NCBI RefSeq assembly: GCF_040954835.1
Contig: NC_090696.1
Location: 52,668,222-52,732,221, forward strand
Reading direction: 5' to 3'
Origin: Lepisosteus oculatus
Taxonomy: Eukaryota; Chordata; Actinopteri; Semionotiformes; Lepisosteidae
Length of the DNA: 64,000 bases
How positions within the stretch are numbered: the first letter of the stretch is position 1; each line of letters opens with the position of its first letter. The translations under genes and the position numbers were made by a program. Below, piece by piece: positions 34,120 through 46,180 of the stretch. The notes under the pieces are model-generated. The model was not told where the DNA came from and did no database searches. It worked only from the letters and a program-made list of their open reading frames with translations.

Positions 34120-36180
34120 GTATCATAACTGATACTGGTGGCAGTATCATAACTACCTTTAAATTTTAAATCCTTTCCATAATGCTTGTTTCTTTTCAAG
34201 CATTCTCCTTTCCAGAATTCTGTTTAATCTGTTTAATAATACATTGCTCTTTAATTTAAGACTAAACAAGTGATATCTACAGGGATTTGCACAGACATTC
34301 CTTGTTTCTTGAAGTTTAATGCAGCTAGTTATGTTTCTTTTAAGTATAACCATAGGGTTTCTTCAATTAATATAAATAGAATGGTAAAACATGGTGTTCA
34401 TGGCACATAACATACATATGAGCAATTTTAAGATATGGCTGCAAAGTTTCTTGAAACTGAAAGCTTAACAAGAGTCCTTCCTTGCATTCCTACTGAGAGG
34501 TGGCCCCAAATTTATGGCCTTTTCTCTGGTTTTGGAGAATCTCTTCTCTTGAGTTGAGAATCACCAGGCGTACTTTGTTCATGGCGAAATGGTTTTACAG
34601 CTATCTCAGTGCAACTATTATCTCTCATGAGAGAGGTTTAGCTAAAACCTCTAAAAAAAGATCTTCTAACCTTTTTTTTGGCACCACAAGGAATGCAATG
34701 CAAGATTATTCAGGCATGTTCCAAGTGGGGGATACTTGCAGACTTACTTGTTAGCAAGAAATTAGCACATACATACCCTAATATCAAATAGTATGATTTA
34801 CAGATGTATGGACTCTTCAATAGTTTACAGTGTTGTTGATGTTTAAAAACAGTTGACCTATAAAACTGATTGATCAAGTCTCTCCAAAATGAGGGCTAGT
34901 GACCCCTGAAATACAAAAATTTCCCTGAAATTCCAGCTACACTCAATTAGGAAGAGTTTAGGGAAAGCATACAGGTATTAGTTTTATTTGAAAGGGATAA
35001 ATAGACACAAAAAGATAAATTTAGAATGTCAATTTAGTCATTATGTCATTAAGTCTTTAGCTAGTAGACTGTGTGACCACCTATTATCAACAGATTGTTG
35101 TATTTTACTTTAATATGTTTCCAGATTAGAAGTAGCTGGCTTCATCCAGCCTCCAACATAAAACATATCATAAAGGCATTGTTCTCTTGATAAGCAGGAC
35201 TTATTGATTAATTTATGTTTTTCTTTTTTGATTTTTACATTTGACATTCAACGGGATCACCTGGGCAATCAACAGCTTCATAGACAATGAGGCATTATCA
35301 ATCAATTTAATGACACCAAAACCTTTAATAACCAAATTTTGAAAAGCATACAGGAATAACATACTATATATAAATATACACTTATTGATACTTAATATAT
35401 TACAAAGTTCCTGCAATGGCAGGAACAAAGGGCAAAGGACAACAGAGAAACTCCTTGTTTGGTTATTGTTGGCAGGTTTGCAGTTTACCTCAAGATCAGT
35501 TAAATTAATGTCACGCTTAATAAGGATCACAAAGTACTGGCCTTTTGTTTATAACAGGAGGATGTTCCCTAATTTATGTTAGCTACTGATTTTTAATTTC
35601 ATTTGAAGAAAATGTTACATAAAGTTTTTTTTGCACATCCTTACGCTCTTATTAAAAAAATGGTTACACTTTCATGTAATTAATACAAATAAAAATCAAT
35701 TTCAGTATTCACTCCATTGAAAGTTGCACACTATCGGGTTGAACGTGATGTTGCTGTTCATATTTTCTTGCTAGAAGTGAAAAGAAAACCATAGCTTTAA
35801 ACAGTGGAACAGCTTACATTTTCTTCCAACAGTTAAAGGTAGATGTAACAACAAATTTTAAAAAATCTTTAAACCTGTTCCAACTCTGGCACATTAAACA
35901 ATTTAAACCTTTTGTAAAATATAATATAATACAATGATAGGGTGGTTACTAAACTACCATTGGTACTTTCTGAAAAGCAAGGGAGAGACTACAATAATCC
36001 TCACCACCAGTGAAGATCGTTGTTAAAACCCACTCATATTAATGGAATACATACTGTGCTCTCCAAGCTCTGCGAAGTTGCCCCCCTACAAACAGCACAA
36101 ATGAGTAAACACGTGTCTATCTACAAGGAAGTTTACAGTTACCAACACACTCTGTGCCTGTGGTTTCCTGCAACATTGCT
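34120..36180. other. AT-rich intergenic sequence
   Basis: No coding or repeat signature was recognised. The last coding exon of SMIM19 should lie somewhere to the left of 38,525 on the minus strand, but I could not find it here. Confidence 0.4.
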
Positions 36181-37600
36181 GAGTGACATCACACCCCCGA
36201 AAAAACAAAGTGCATTACTTCGGAAATGAAAGCAGCACAAACGCTACTTTCAATGGCATAAACCAAGCACTAACAAATGCTTTGGTTTTCAGTGAATGTG
36301 CTGTTTGCTGGGGGTGGGGGGGTGACTTAATGGAGCTGGACAAGCAAACAGTTTCTGGGTTTCGTAGCACTGCATACTGCAAAGGACGATTTCAGCTAGG
36401 AGAAACGTGACACCTTACAAAGGCAGTCACATCTGAGTCTTCAGATGTTGTATTCTACACCAAAGATTGACAAGGAATACACAGATATGAGGACTGTTAC
36501 ATAATCGTACTACTTTTGCACGCAAGAGTGTTGTAAATACAAAGACAATGACAATGACTGTTTTTTAAGACGTTAGATATATTTTTAGTTATTTTTTTCT
36601 GAAAATTAAAATATCTTTCCAATATTTTTGCAATCTGCATATATGAGACTGTAAAGTTTCCAATACTGTTTTGCAGATGTGTTAAGAATTACCTGTGTCA
36701 ATTTAGGACATAGTGCCCCTTTAAAACAAATCCTGGTTCTTTTTCACATTTATGAATTTGCATTGCATAAAAAATATAAAAACAATGGTCTTGGAATACA
36801 GGAAGTTCCTAATTCTTTTTAAATGTGTTGCTCTAAAGATGGATCGAATCTTTAAATGTCCCTTGATTTGCATATTTATTTAAGAAGGACACAATGAGAA
36901 ACTGGTTATTTTTTCAGATTTAAAAAAGCACACAGCTACAAAGTATTAAGGTGTGCTAGTTAAAGCGTTTTTTAGGAACATACAATTGATTGCTAATTTT
37001 TAAGGCTTAACCAGCAACACTTCTGATTAGGGTATGATATTGGAGACAAATTTAATTTTTCTGTTCACACAAATGCACAGAAAATGTATTAAATGCAAAA
37101 TTAACAGCTGCCTCTGGGCAAACAGAGAAACCAAATAGCAGACATTATCCTCGCACCAGTAACAGAGTGCTTGAACTTAACAGATGAGGTTACTGGAATC
37201 GCTGTATATGATAAGTGATTACCCGAAAAAGAAAGTACATCTCAGGAACTAAAGCAGCTGGGAATCTACTTTTAATGGCATAAATGGAGCGCTAATTAAT
37301 ATAACTGGTCTGGTTCTACTACGACATTACAGGGGGGCTAAGTGAGACTTGAAAAAAGAAGAGGCACCAGATCTTGGAAATGAAAGCAGCTGGGAAGCTA
37401 CTTTCAACACCACAAACTGGCAGCAAAAAAGCATTAACAAATGAGACCAGTTCAGCTCTCCTATGCTGTTGTAGGGGGGCTAAGTGATGTCATGCAATCG
37501 GGGAAAAAAAAGGCACTGTATCTCAGAAACAAAAGCAACAGAAACGCTATTTAAACTGAGCACTCCAAAATTACTTATTACTTATTTCATAGACTGTGGT
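36180..37600 (+). repeat. Degenerate repeat, units of about 130-150 bp
   Basis: Variants of a unit with GAAATGAAAGCAGC, GCTACTTTCAA, GGCATAAAC and a GGGGGGCTAAGTGA stretch appear at about 36,200-36,330, 37,210-37,330, 37,330-37,465 and 37,470-37,580. The first copy is separated by unrelated AT-rich sequence. Noncoding. Confidence 0.6.
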
Positions 37601-37829
37601 ACCAACTGAGACAATGCCACTTTACCAGTAGCTTTAAATTTAACTGTGTAAATTATGCATTTTGTTGATTCTTTCATAGCCAACCCCCAATGTGCGATGT
37701 CCATGACCCGAAATTTTTGGAGTGCATTGATTGTCTTCAATGTAGTATTTCCTTTTATACACTTTAAGAGGCCTATATGTAGTTCCAGAGACTTCAATTA
37801 CACTTCCAAAGGGTATATTATTATAGAAG

Positions 37830-38125
37830 TTCAGGTGGGTAGCTTCATCAGCATACGTAGTCTGCAAAGGAACAAGTAATAGGTTTATTCCATACTGAAA
37901 AGAGCAGAAAAAAAACACAACACTTCAGAAGTGGAGCCTTCTTCAGGTTTGTGACACACCTGAAGAAGGCTCTACGGCCAAAACGTTGTGTTTTCTTTCA
38001 TCTCCTTTCAGCATGGAATAATTCAATTACTTGTTATTATAGAATACACACCTAAAGGAGCTGAAACGTTGTGTTTTCTCTTTTCAGCATGGAATAAAAC
38101 TATTACTTGTTCCTTTGTTATTGTA
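37830..38125. repeat. Inverted pair of Penelope-type termini
   Basis: A minus-strand copy (37,830-37,950) and a plus-strand copy (37,958-38,035) of the terminal module face each other around about 37,955, with CTTCTTCAGG and CCTGAAGAAG as the inner arms. A partial third plus-strand copy follows at 38,055-38,125. Flanks contain GCATACGTAGTCTGC. Inverted and partial tandem copies are usual for Penelope elements. Confidence 0.6.
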
Positions 38126-38524
38126 GAATTGTTTTATTCAAAGAAATACTTAAAGATGTAAATAAATTTGACTCTTATGTTTTCTGGGATTCAATTATTT
38201 ATAACAAATATAATACATTTGCTTTGTACAATAATATTATTATTGAATTACAAGATCTTTGGAATTGTATTAAGCAAAACTTTATCCAGCTTGTTACTAT
38301 TTCCATTGTATGATGTTTTCCCTCTTGTCTTATTGAGAGGTGAATATGTCTGAAGAGCAGTTAAAATAAAGATGCCTCATCTTGGTTAAATTGTTCCATT
38401 GTTTGATTCATTTTGAAAAGTAAAAATTGAACTATGAAATGTTATGTAGGTTTTATAATAGTTAAGAAATTCAATAACATAAATCTACTGTATGTCTTTG
38501 CAATAAAAGAAGTATCTTTCTCAC

Positions 38525-38649
38525 CAGCGGAGTACATCTCTAACTGTTGTCGTAGTCGCACTTTCTGCAAGCTGTCATAGAAGTTAGGCTCTGGTGTTAT
38601 TCCTACAGTTGGTGGCAAGGTGAAAATCCTTGTTATTTTTCTTTTGTTT
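38525..38649 (-). CDS. SMIM19: SMIM19 coding exon 2
   Basis: Minus-strand exon after an acceptor TATGTTTTCAG. It encodes [14 protein letters not shown], then [21 protein letters not shown], which matches the cytosolic half of vertebrate SMIM19 (the EPNFYD and [10 protein letters not shown] blocks are diagnostic). Joined to exon 1 it completes a Lys codon, and the reading frame is preserved. It ends at a GTGAGA donor, leaving one base of the next codon. Reading through the donor gives a stop at about 38,442 after some 28 unrelated residues, so splicing there is expected. The last exon, about 20 residues by comparison with the usual length of about 107, was not found. Confidence 0.9.
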
Positions 38650-40058
38650 CTGAAAACATAAATAAAAAATGTCATCAATCTTATGAAAATGAGCAAACCC
38701 ATCCATATTTTCTGTTAAAAGCTACTTATTCCAGCTAAGAGTAGTGGCAGCCTGCAGCGTCTCCTGGAAGAACAAAGTATAAGAAGTACAAAACCATGGA
38801 TGAGGCAGCAGGGTGCCTACACCATCTATAATGTATACACACACAGGGACAATTTAGAGACAACAGTTAATCTAGCCAGCATGCCTTTGAATAGTGGAAG
38901 AAAATCAGATAATATGGAGAAAATCCACATGGACACAGGAAATAACATGCGAACTGCACACAAAAAGAGCTACAAGCCAGAGGTGAATGCTACATCAACA
39001 ATGCTCCCTTGACACCTAAAATGAGAAACCATTTAAGTTAAAAAAGGGAATATTATAAGGAACACTAAAGTCCTAGGAATTTTACTTTTTTGGTGGCATG
39101 CTTAAAATGTGAAAACAAAGGAAGTCATCATCATCAATACAGTGTAAAGGTTTTGATGGTCTCCAACATAACCAAATGGAACAAGAATGGAGACACTCAA
39201 CATCAGAGATTGAATAATAGTACTTTATTATATTTTTCATTTCTCTCTCATTATATCTGTTATAACTGAACTATTTAAATCCTATATTAATATAATTAAT
39301 TTTGAAAATTCGCAATTTTGATTAAAAATTATAAGACAACAAAAGGAACCAAAGTGGAATTATTAATTAAAAAAATGTTTTAAGGGAAATATAGCAGTCA
39401 GATACCACTATTTATATTACAGTCGCGGTTGATTGTTGTGTGTACTCATTTCCTGAGATCAAGGGCCCTACATTTCAATTGTAATCTTGGAAGGTGAAAT
39501 TGAGCCCTTACGAGTTTGCCGGGCTGCTGAACTCTGTAAAATTAAGAATTTTTGTGTGTAAGGTTTGCTGCTTGTGAAATGATTAACAATGTTATTAAAT
39601 GAAGGATACACAAAACAAACACGTTAGCAATAGAAAGGAAATTCATTCTCAAAACCCACGTTTCATAAATAAGTAAAACTGTTTGCTCATTACACTTCCG
39701 TTTTATAAACATTGCAAACTATTTTTAATAGTAAACAAATCACGGAAAACCTGTATTTAACATCAAGGTTGATTTTTTACAGCAGTACAGCTACACGGGA
39801 AATGGAACTGCCAGACCGACTAGTTTTAATCAATGACACTATCTAGATTGCGTTGTTAAAACAACGTAGAATAGCTTAAAATCTGACTGTGTAAAAGACG
39901 TGACCATACATGTTTATAGCATTTATATGGCAGCTACACCGACAGAAAATGTGTTTTACTTTATGCAGAAGCCTACCATCAAATTGTACAAATAGCTCAA
40001 TTTCTCAGCAACATCAAACAAAAACCTAAAAGAGAAGCACTTATATGAATTGACTTAC
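38650..40058 (-). other. SMIM19 intron 1
   Basis: GT-AG intron (minus-strand donor GTAAGTCA at 40,058, acceptor at 38,650). AT-rich, no other gene or clear repeat inside. Confidence 0.8.
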
Positions 40059-40195
40059 TTTCTAGCATAAATGAGAAGGCCAAAGCTGACAAGAATAACG
40101 AGAAGATAGACATTTGTAGCTTCATTCCAGGCTTCGTGTACAGAGTAGTCAATACTACTAGTACCTTCATCGGCCATCACTCCGTAGCCTCCCAT
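40059..40195 (-). CDS. SMIM19: SMIM19 coding exon 1 (small integral membrane protein 19)
   Basis: Encodes 45 residues plus two bases. It starts [11 protein letters not shown], and then [18 protein letters not shown] matches the conserved N-terminus of SMIM19. Residues 29-44 ([16 protein letters not shown]) form the single transmembrane segment, followed by basic ARKNKRK across the splice, as expected for a cytosolic C-terminus. A second in-frame ATG at codon 7 is possible, but the first gives the conserved GGYGV start. Its molecular function is not well established. The promoter side (to the right) carries the array module at 40,385. The gene is divergent from UBA6. Confidence 0.92.
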
Positions 40196-40384
40196 AATTA
40201 TTAATAAATACATTTCTCTTTGCATAGGTACTTATAACTATACACTAAAGCACACGGTTCCTAGTAGTTTCTACACAAGCTGCATTCACAAATGTAGATT
40301 TACATAAGCCAACACGGATCTGCAAGTTCAACATTTGCAAGGTATCAGACAAAAAAAAAAAGCCACCATGTCACAGACAGTAGC

Positions 40385-40510
40385 GTGAAGCAAGCTACAT
40401 TAAGCGAAACTAGCTTGGCAGCACCTTTCAAAATAAAAGTCCCCTAAGACCTGCCTCATAAAGAATAATCTTGGACCAGTTAAAGTCACATTTATAGCAC
40501 AACAACAATT
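40385..40510 (-). promoter_or_regulatory. Promoter/first-exon-like head, copy 1 (SMIM19 side)
   Basis: Shares CACCTTTCAAAATAAAAGTC, ACATTAAGCG, CTGCCTCAT and GTCACATTTATAGCA with the reverse complement of 51,290-51,410, the segment that holds the UBA6 start. It lies about 190 bp upstream of the SMIM19 ATG, in the same relation to that gene as copy 3 to UBA6. On the minus strand, the position equal to the UBA6 start reads ATG followed at once by TAG. A promoter role is inferred from position and conservation between copies. Confidence 0.5.
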
Positions 40511-40639
40511 TATACATCCTCACAACTAGGTGGAATGTGATAAATAGACCAAACAGGTAATAGGAAATTGCCGTTCTTCATTATTTTTTTGTTTTCTTAC
40601 AATCTTATTGGTGTTTTTACATCACTTCCTCCTTGCAAA

Positions 40640-41790
40640 TTGACACAGAGCTGTACACTGCTAGACAGGAAAAAGTATCATTCCTGACCCCCAAAAAATT
40701 GGGCCTCTCCAAAAGTAGTTCAGATCTATTCTACAGACCCACAGGTAATAGAAAACCATCATGGTTTTCTCAGATAAGTGTCTCTGTCAAAACTGCTAGG
40801 GTTTATAGAGCACCTCCCATTCCCAGACTGGGACCATGCAGCAATGGGCAGGGAGTGGTCTCACCCCCCTCCCAACCAAACAAACTTTTGTGCCTACTCA
40901 AAAATACCTCGGATCTACTCTACAGACCCTCAGCTAATAGAAAATCACCATGGTTTTGTCAGATTAGTGTCTCTGTCAAAACTACTGGGGTTTATAGAGC
41001 ACTTCCCATTCCCAGACTGGGACAGTGCAGTGATGGTGCAGGGAGTGGTCTAACTCTTCTCCTGTCCAAACCAAAATTTGTGCCTCTTCAAAAATACCTC
41101 AAATCTACTCTACAGACCCTCAGCTAATTGAAAATCACTATGGTTTTGTCAAATAAGTGTCTTTGCTAAAGTTGCTGGGGTTTATATAACCACTTGCTGT
41201 TCCCAGACTGGGACCGTGCAGCAATGGACAGGGAGTAGTCTCACCCCCTCCCGACCAAACCAAAATTTGTGCCTCTCCAAGTATAACTCAGATCTACGCT
41301 ACAGATCCTCAGCTAATAGAAAATCACCATGGTTTTGCCAGATAAGCATCTTTGCCAATGTTGCTGGGGTTTATTAGAACACTTGCTGTTCCCAGACTGG
41401 GAGCGTGCAGTGATGGACAGGGAGTGGTCTCTCTTCTCTCCCGACCAAACCAAAATTTGTGCCTCTCCAAATATACCTCATACCTACGCTACAGACCCTC
41501 AGCTAATAGAAAATCACCATGGTTTTGCCAGATAAGAGTCTTTGCTAAAGTTGCCGAGATTACTAAGACTACTTGCTGTTCCCAGACTGGGACCATGCAG
41601 TGATGGACTCATTCCCTTCTCAACCAAACCAAACTTTGTGCTTACTCAAAAAGTGACTCAGATCTGTTCTACAGACCCCCAACTAATAGTATATAACCAT
41701 GGTTTTGCCAGATGAGTGTTCTTTGCCAATGTTGCTGGGGTTTGTAGGGACCATTTAGCGGCCGATACTAGACTTGTCTTGAAGGGCATG
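40640..41790 (+). repeat. 190-bp tandem array, copy 1
   Basis: CCCAGACTGG recurs at 40,822, 41,011, 41,202, 41,391 and 41,581 (spacings 189, 191, 189 and 190), with a degenerate unit on either side. Each unit runs through GGGTTTATA, TTCCCAGACTGGGA, GTGCAGTGATGGACAGGGAG, AAATTTGTGCCTCTCC, CAGATCTACTCTACAGAC, CAGCTAATAGAAAATCACC and AGATAAGTGTCTTTGC. Frames of up to 164 codons across it are repetitive and are not genes. The array extends away from SMIM19. Confidence 0.9.
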
Positions 41791-43549
41791 TTATTGCAAT
41801 GTGGGCATTGTTAACACTTCTCCACTGGATCATCCTTTCTGGTTTGAAATAAAGTGTCAATTTCACAATATTTTCCTTACTGTCTATGGGATAATTGTTT
41901 GGGGTGTAAATGTAAGACATATTATCAAACTTTGGTTTTCTGCTTTATTAAATTTATTAGAGTGTATTGAAATGGCCAAAATATTGAATAGACCTTCAGT
42001 GGTGATGTGTCTTTCCTGGGAAGGTGGCTCTGCCACAGACATGGTATGGAGCCTTTTTGATTTGATCCGGTAATGTGGAAATGATGGCTCACATGTTGAT
42101 AATACCAGTTGATAATTGATTCCCCCCATGCATTCCGATAGACTGGGAAGTAAAGATGCCTTGCAGGTGTTCTGTATCAAAACACTACAGATGTTCTCTT
42201 AAATCATATCAGCTTTTATTATTTTGAGTGTAGAACTACTCAGACAGCATTCAAATGCTGCTTCAGCTGTCTGGCCTATTATCCTTTGGACACATAAATT
42301 CTGCACAGCACAGGGGGGAGGAAAAACTTTGTTTAACTGCAAGAAAACCTCCATGGGTTGGGAGTTCAATTTTGGATGATGGAAGTTTCGCGAGAAATTC
42401 TCTAATTTCAGATTCTATGTCAATTTTACCTGGTTTGGCATCTATGGGTATTTTTGGAAATGTAAATAGCTTTAGTTCCCAGAAGGGTCTTGAAAGTCTT
42501 GTGTATTGTTACAGGTAAGGCTGTCTGTTTCTTTGTCACTGATTGCAAGCTATTCAAAGACTTTTTCAGTGCCTCTTTACTATGCAGTAGAGTTTATATG
42601 TAACTGTTCAGTGGGTCCAGGTTTTTTTGTGTTTCATGAGTATTGGCATTCTCAACTGTGAGTACATGGTTTGACCAAAATATGTCTCTGTCTGATGCCT
42701 CATTTATTTCTAGAAAACAAACACAACATTAGTTTAGTCTATGCTATGTGTTTTCTGTGTTGTGATGTTTTGATCATTTGCCTTAAATCTAAATTTCTAC
42801 CGAATGCATGAAAGTACCGCCCAATAATGTCCACCTCTACTTATAGACTTTCCTTCATGGCATATAGTTGATTTAATAATACATTGCACTTTACCAACAC
42901 CTTCCAATTCCAACTGCAGTTTGCATTGGAATGTGCTCTGGGAATCTGAATCACAATAGCTTGTGAACAAGAGCTAAATCGTTGCTTCCAGACCACTGTT
43001 TGCTTACTCTTTGAGCAATTCTGTGTGACTATGTTCTCTAGAAAAGACTTGTATGAGGGTCGATTAACTCTTGAAAAACTCAGCTATCTGTGCAAGCAAA
43101 TTTTGGTATGCAAGAAACTACAGTTCTAGCAAAAGTCTACATGGGAAGTAATAAAGGTACTGTTTACTTGGCCACAAACAACCCAGGACATAAGGGGAAT
43201 TATTAAATTGGCTGGGTCAATTTCTCTTGAAATCTATTGACGATATCACTTCGCATATCTCATCTAACACTGGCTTTGAAAAGTAGCTGCTAGGATTGTT
43301 GATGGCAGGTTTGACTAAATTCAGTAAACAGCCAGGCAAAATCTTTAAACATTTGGAATAGAATTCCATATTTATTTTGGTCTGTATTGCCTTTTCTAAT
43401 TACACTACATGACAAAATTTAACCAGCACTTGTTTAGGGCTTTTTTCAACCTGTTTTTGAGAATTTAATGATAGGTAGCTTGTTGTGATCATTTGGATGA
43501 CCATAAATTTTGCGTTTATTATTTAGACTAAAAATGATTGGTTGTATTG
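41791..43549. other. Intergenic sequence between array copies 1 and 2
   Basis: No gene or known repeat was recognised; the frames seen are shorter than 100 codons. Confidence 0.45.
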
Positions 43550-43554
43550 ATAGG

Positions 43555-43849
43555 TGTGCTCCTACTCTGTTCTGTTGTTTCCGGTGTTTTGCTGTCCTTC
43601 CGGTGTTTCTCTCTCTCTGGGAGTATATATTTCTGGGTCTTTCATTTGTTTTCAGTTAGCATTGATGTTCGGATGTCCAGAGACCCGCCTAGCACCAGGT
43701 CGCCCCACGTCCGCTACCTGAGGGTATAGGTTTCTATACAGCATTTCCTGAACAGCTGAGCCCGGGCTAACCACCGTTTTGCTGCTACGCATAGGGTCTT
43801 TTACGCTCTCCTGCCATTCCACAGTTCGTCCTTTCCGACATCCGTGACA
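43555..43849 (-). mobile_element. Small Ty3/gypsy-type solo LTR
   Basis: On the minus strand it starts TGTCACGGATGTCGG and ends GGAGCACA; length 295 bp. Flanked by a perfect 5-bp duplication ATAGG (43,550-43,554 and 43,850-43,854). A TATA-like GAGTATATATTTC stretch lies inside. No internal genes. Confidence 0.75.
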
Positions 43850-43854
43850 ATAGG

Positions 43855-45189
43855 GGATTATTGGAATGAATACCTGAGATTTTGTGGAATTGTCTTTTCT
43901 TGTTCCATTGCTCCTCTTCCACAAGGGCAGGAGACATAGTTATTCTACACAAATTCAGTCTTATCTTATCACAAAATTCCCTTTCATGTGCTTTGAAAAG
44001 AGTTCCTAACCTTCCCACACATTCATTTGGAACTTTATCTCAGAAATGTATGTAGTCCATCCATCTTTTCATATTGCTGAAATCTGCCCATTAGTATGTC
44101 TGTCCATATTGGGATTGACGACAGGAAATTTAATTTGAACCAAAATAGTCATTGGGCTCTTTGTTCTCCTGTCTGTTTACATCTGCCATTGCCTTAATGT
44201 ACATTTTTTAAATGGTGAAGAAATGGAGAATTCACATTCTCTATGCATCCAAAATCAACAGTGCTGAGTCCTCAGCACCTGTAACAGTGGGGACACTGCT
44301 AGTGTTCAGTTGTGACACTCAACTTCTGAGATTGGAAATAAACTGTGTGACAGGTGTGTTACTGTATCTACTACCCATGAAAATGCAGGTGTCATAAATA
44401 TGAGCAGACAGGTCTTCTAATCCCATGGAATTAACTATGACACTAAAGATATACATACTGACTCTGCAAAGTTTCCTGGGTTATTTTAGCTGGTTTTGGA
44501 AAATTACCACTGTGCTCATGTTTTAATTTCAGGGGTGTTCTCATACCATCGACATCACTTCTGCACATGCTGTGCATTTCACTTTTGGAGGGAATGACAT
44601 GAGGAACAATTTCCTTGGGTGATGGATGCACTACATATAATACTACTTAACACTTCTGTATCACCATTTAGCTTGACCTCCCTATCCTGGGAAACCATCT
44701 GTTTATTGTCTGTTTTACCACAATAAGCCCCCAAAATTAGATAATCCAGCTCTGTTTGAGCACCAATGCTTATGTGATACATCAATTTTACTTTTTTCTG
44801 GTAACATCTGATTTATTATGTATTAGACTGCTGATTGCATCACATTTGTTCATGTAACTGAACCCAGTTTTTAATGCCGTGGCTTTAACATCACAATTTT
44901 CTGAGCAACACAGAAACCCTACAGATTCAATATCAGAATGTCATTCTGTGTCATACCTACCCAATCAAAGTTAAACCTCTCATTGCAAGCATTGCACTCC
45001 ACCTTTGTTTTTTTTGGCTGTTGGGTTTACAGATGCATTATGGTTTTTGCCTTTTCAAAACATTGCCAGTCATCCACTCTATGTGCCTCTAAGAACCTAT
45101 TTTTATTGTATGGTTACTCCGTGTCACAGCTATGGTTTTGGTCACAATACTATGATCTTCAGTGTCAGCATTACTTTGGTTGGGATCAC
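43855..45189. other. Intergenic sequence, partly module-related
   Basis: The stretch 44,595-44,700 (ATTTCCTTGGGTGATG, then CCTATCCTGGGAAAC) resembles 50,865-50,930 beyond array copy 3, suggesting that the duplicated module extends past the arrays. No gene was recognised. Confidence 0.4.
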
Positions 45190-45770
45190 AGTTGTTGTTT
45201 ACACTTTTCCCTGTCCATCACTGCACGGTCCCAGTCTGGGAACAGCAAGCGATCCTATAAACCCCAGCATCTTTAGCAAAGACACTTATCTCACAAAACC
45301 ATTGTTATGTACTATTAGCTGAGGGTCTTTAGAATAGATCTGAGGCATTTTTGAAGATGCACAAATTTATGTTTGATCTGGAGGGGGGTGAGACAGCTCC
45401 CTGTCCATCACTGCACGCTCCCAGTCTGAGAATTGGAGGTGCTCTATAAACCCCAGCAGCTTTAGCAAAGACAATTATCTGACAAAACCATGGTGATGTA
45501 CTTTTAGCTGAGGATCTGTAGAATAGATCTGAGGTATTTTTGGAGACGCACAAATTTTGGTTTGGTCGGGAGGGGAGTTAGACCACTCCTTGCACCATCA
45601 CTGCACGGTCCCAGTCTGGGAATGGGAGTTGCTCTATAAACCCCGGCAGTTTTGACAGAGACACTTATCTGACAAAAACAAGTTGATTTTCTATTAGCTG
45701 AGAGTCTGTGTAATAGATTCCATCCACCTTTGGAGAGGCAGAAATTTCCCCCATCCAATTCTGCACTGCA
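45190..45770 (-). repeat. 190-bp tandem array, copy 2
   Basis: CCAGTCTGGG or a close variant occurs at 45,231, 45,421 and 45,611 (190-bp spacing), the reverse complement of the copy 1 unit with the same internal landmarks (CTATTAGCTGAG, GACACTTATCT, AAATTTTGGTTTGG). About three units. Confidence 0.9.
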
Positions 45771-46180
45771 GTTTTTCTAGAGGTGATCCACACAGACCAA
45801 CAATATTAATAAAGACTTAAAACTGAATGAAGAAGGGTGATTTGCTATTGTCTTAAAATTGTATGTTTCACCAGTTTTGATGGTGCAAAAAATATGTTTT
45901 TGTCCCTGGTTATAGTTTAAAAAACTGATTGAGGTGATTTAAAATTAAAAAAATGACTCTCTCAAATTCTGGCAGAATGTTCAAGGAATTACAGTTAACC
46001 ACGAAGAAATAACAAAGCAGGTGTTTCAGTTGCTTCTCACTTCGCTTAATGTTGCTATACTCCTCATACTGTTGCTATACTCTGTGGTAGCTGAAGAACT
46101 TTTATTTTGATTGAAATTCGGCTATTTACATACACTTCCGGATCATTCGTGTCGCTTAGTCTAGCTAGCTTTACGCTACT
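45771..46180 (+). promoter_or_regulatory. Promoter/first-exon-like head, copy 2
   Basis: 46,095-46,175 resembles the UBA6 first-exon segment: ACTTTTATTTTGA, a stretch with CTTCCGG, then GTGTCGCTTA and a TTTACGCTACT end. The base string at the UBA6 start codon position is GTCTAG, so no start is preserved. A second CGCTTAATG occurs at 46,043. The intervening 45,780-46,020 parallels the spacer of the other copies (CTTCATTCA and AAAACTGG strings). No gene starts downstream that I can recognise; probably a decayed duplicate. Confidence 0.4.

Noticed and set aside
40633..41127. 164-codon plus-strand ORF
   Set aside because: It spans 190-bp tandem units and its residues repeat with that period; a repeat by-product.
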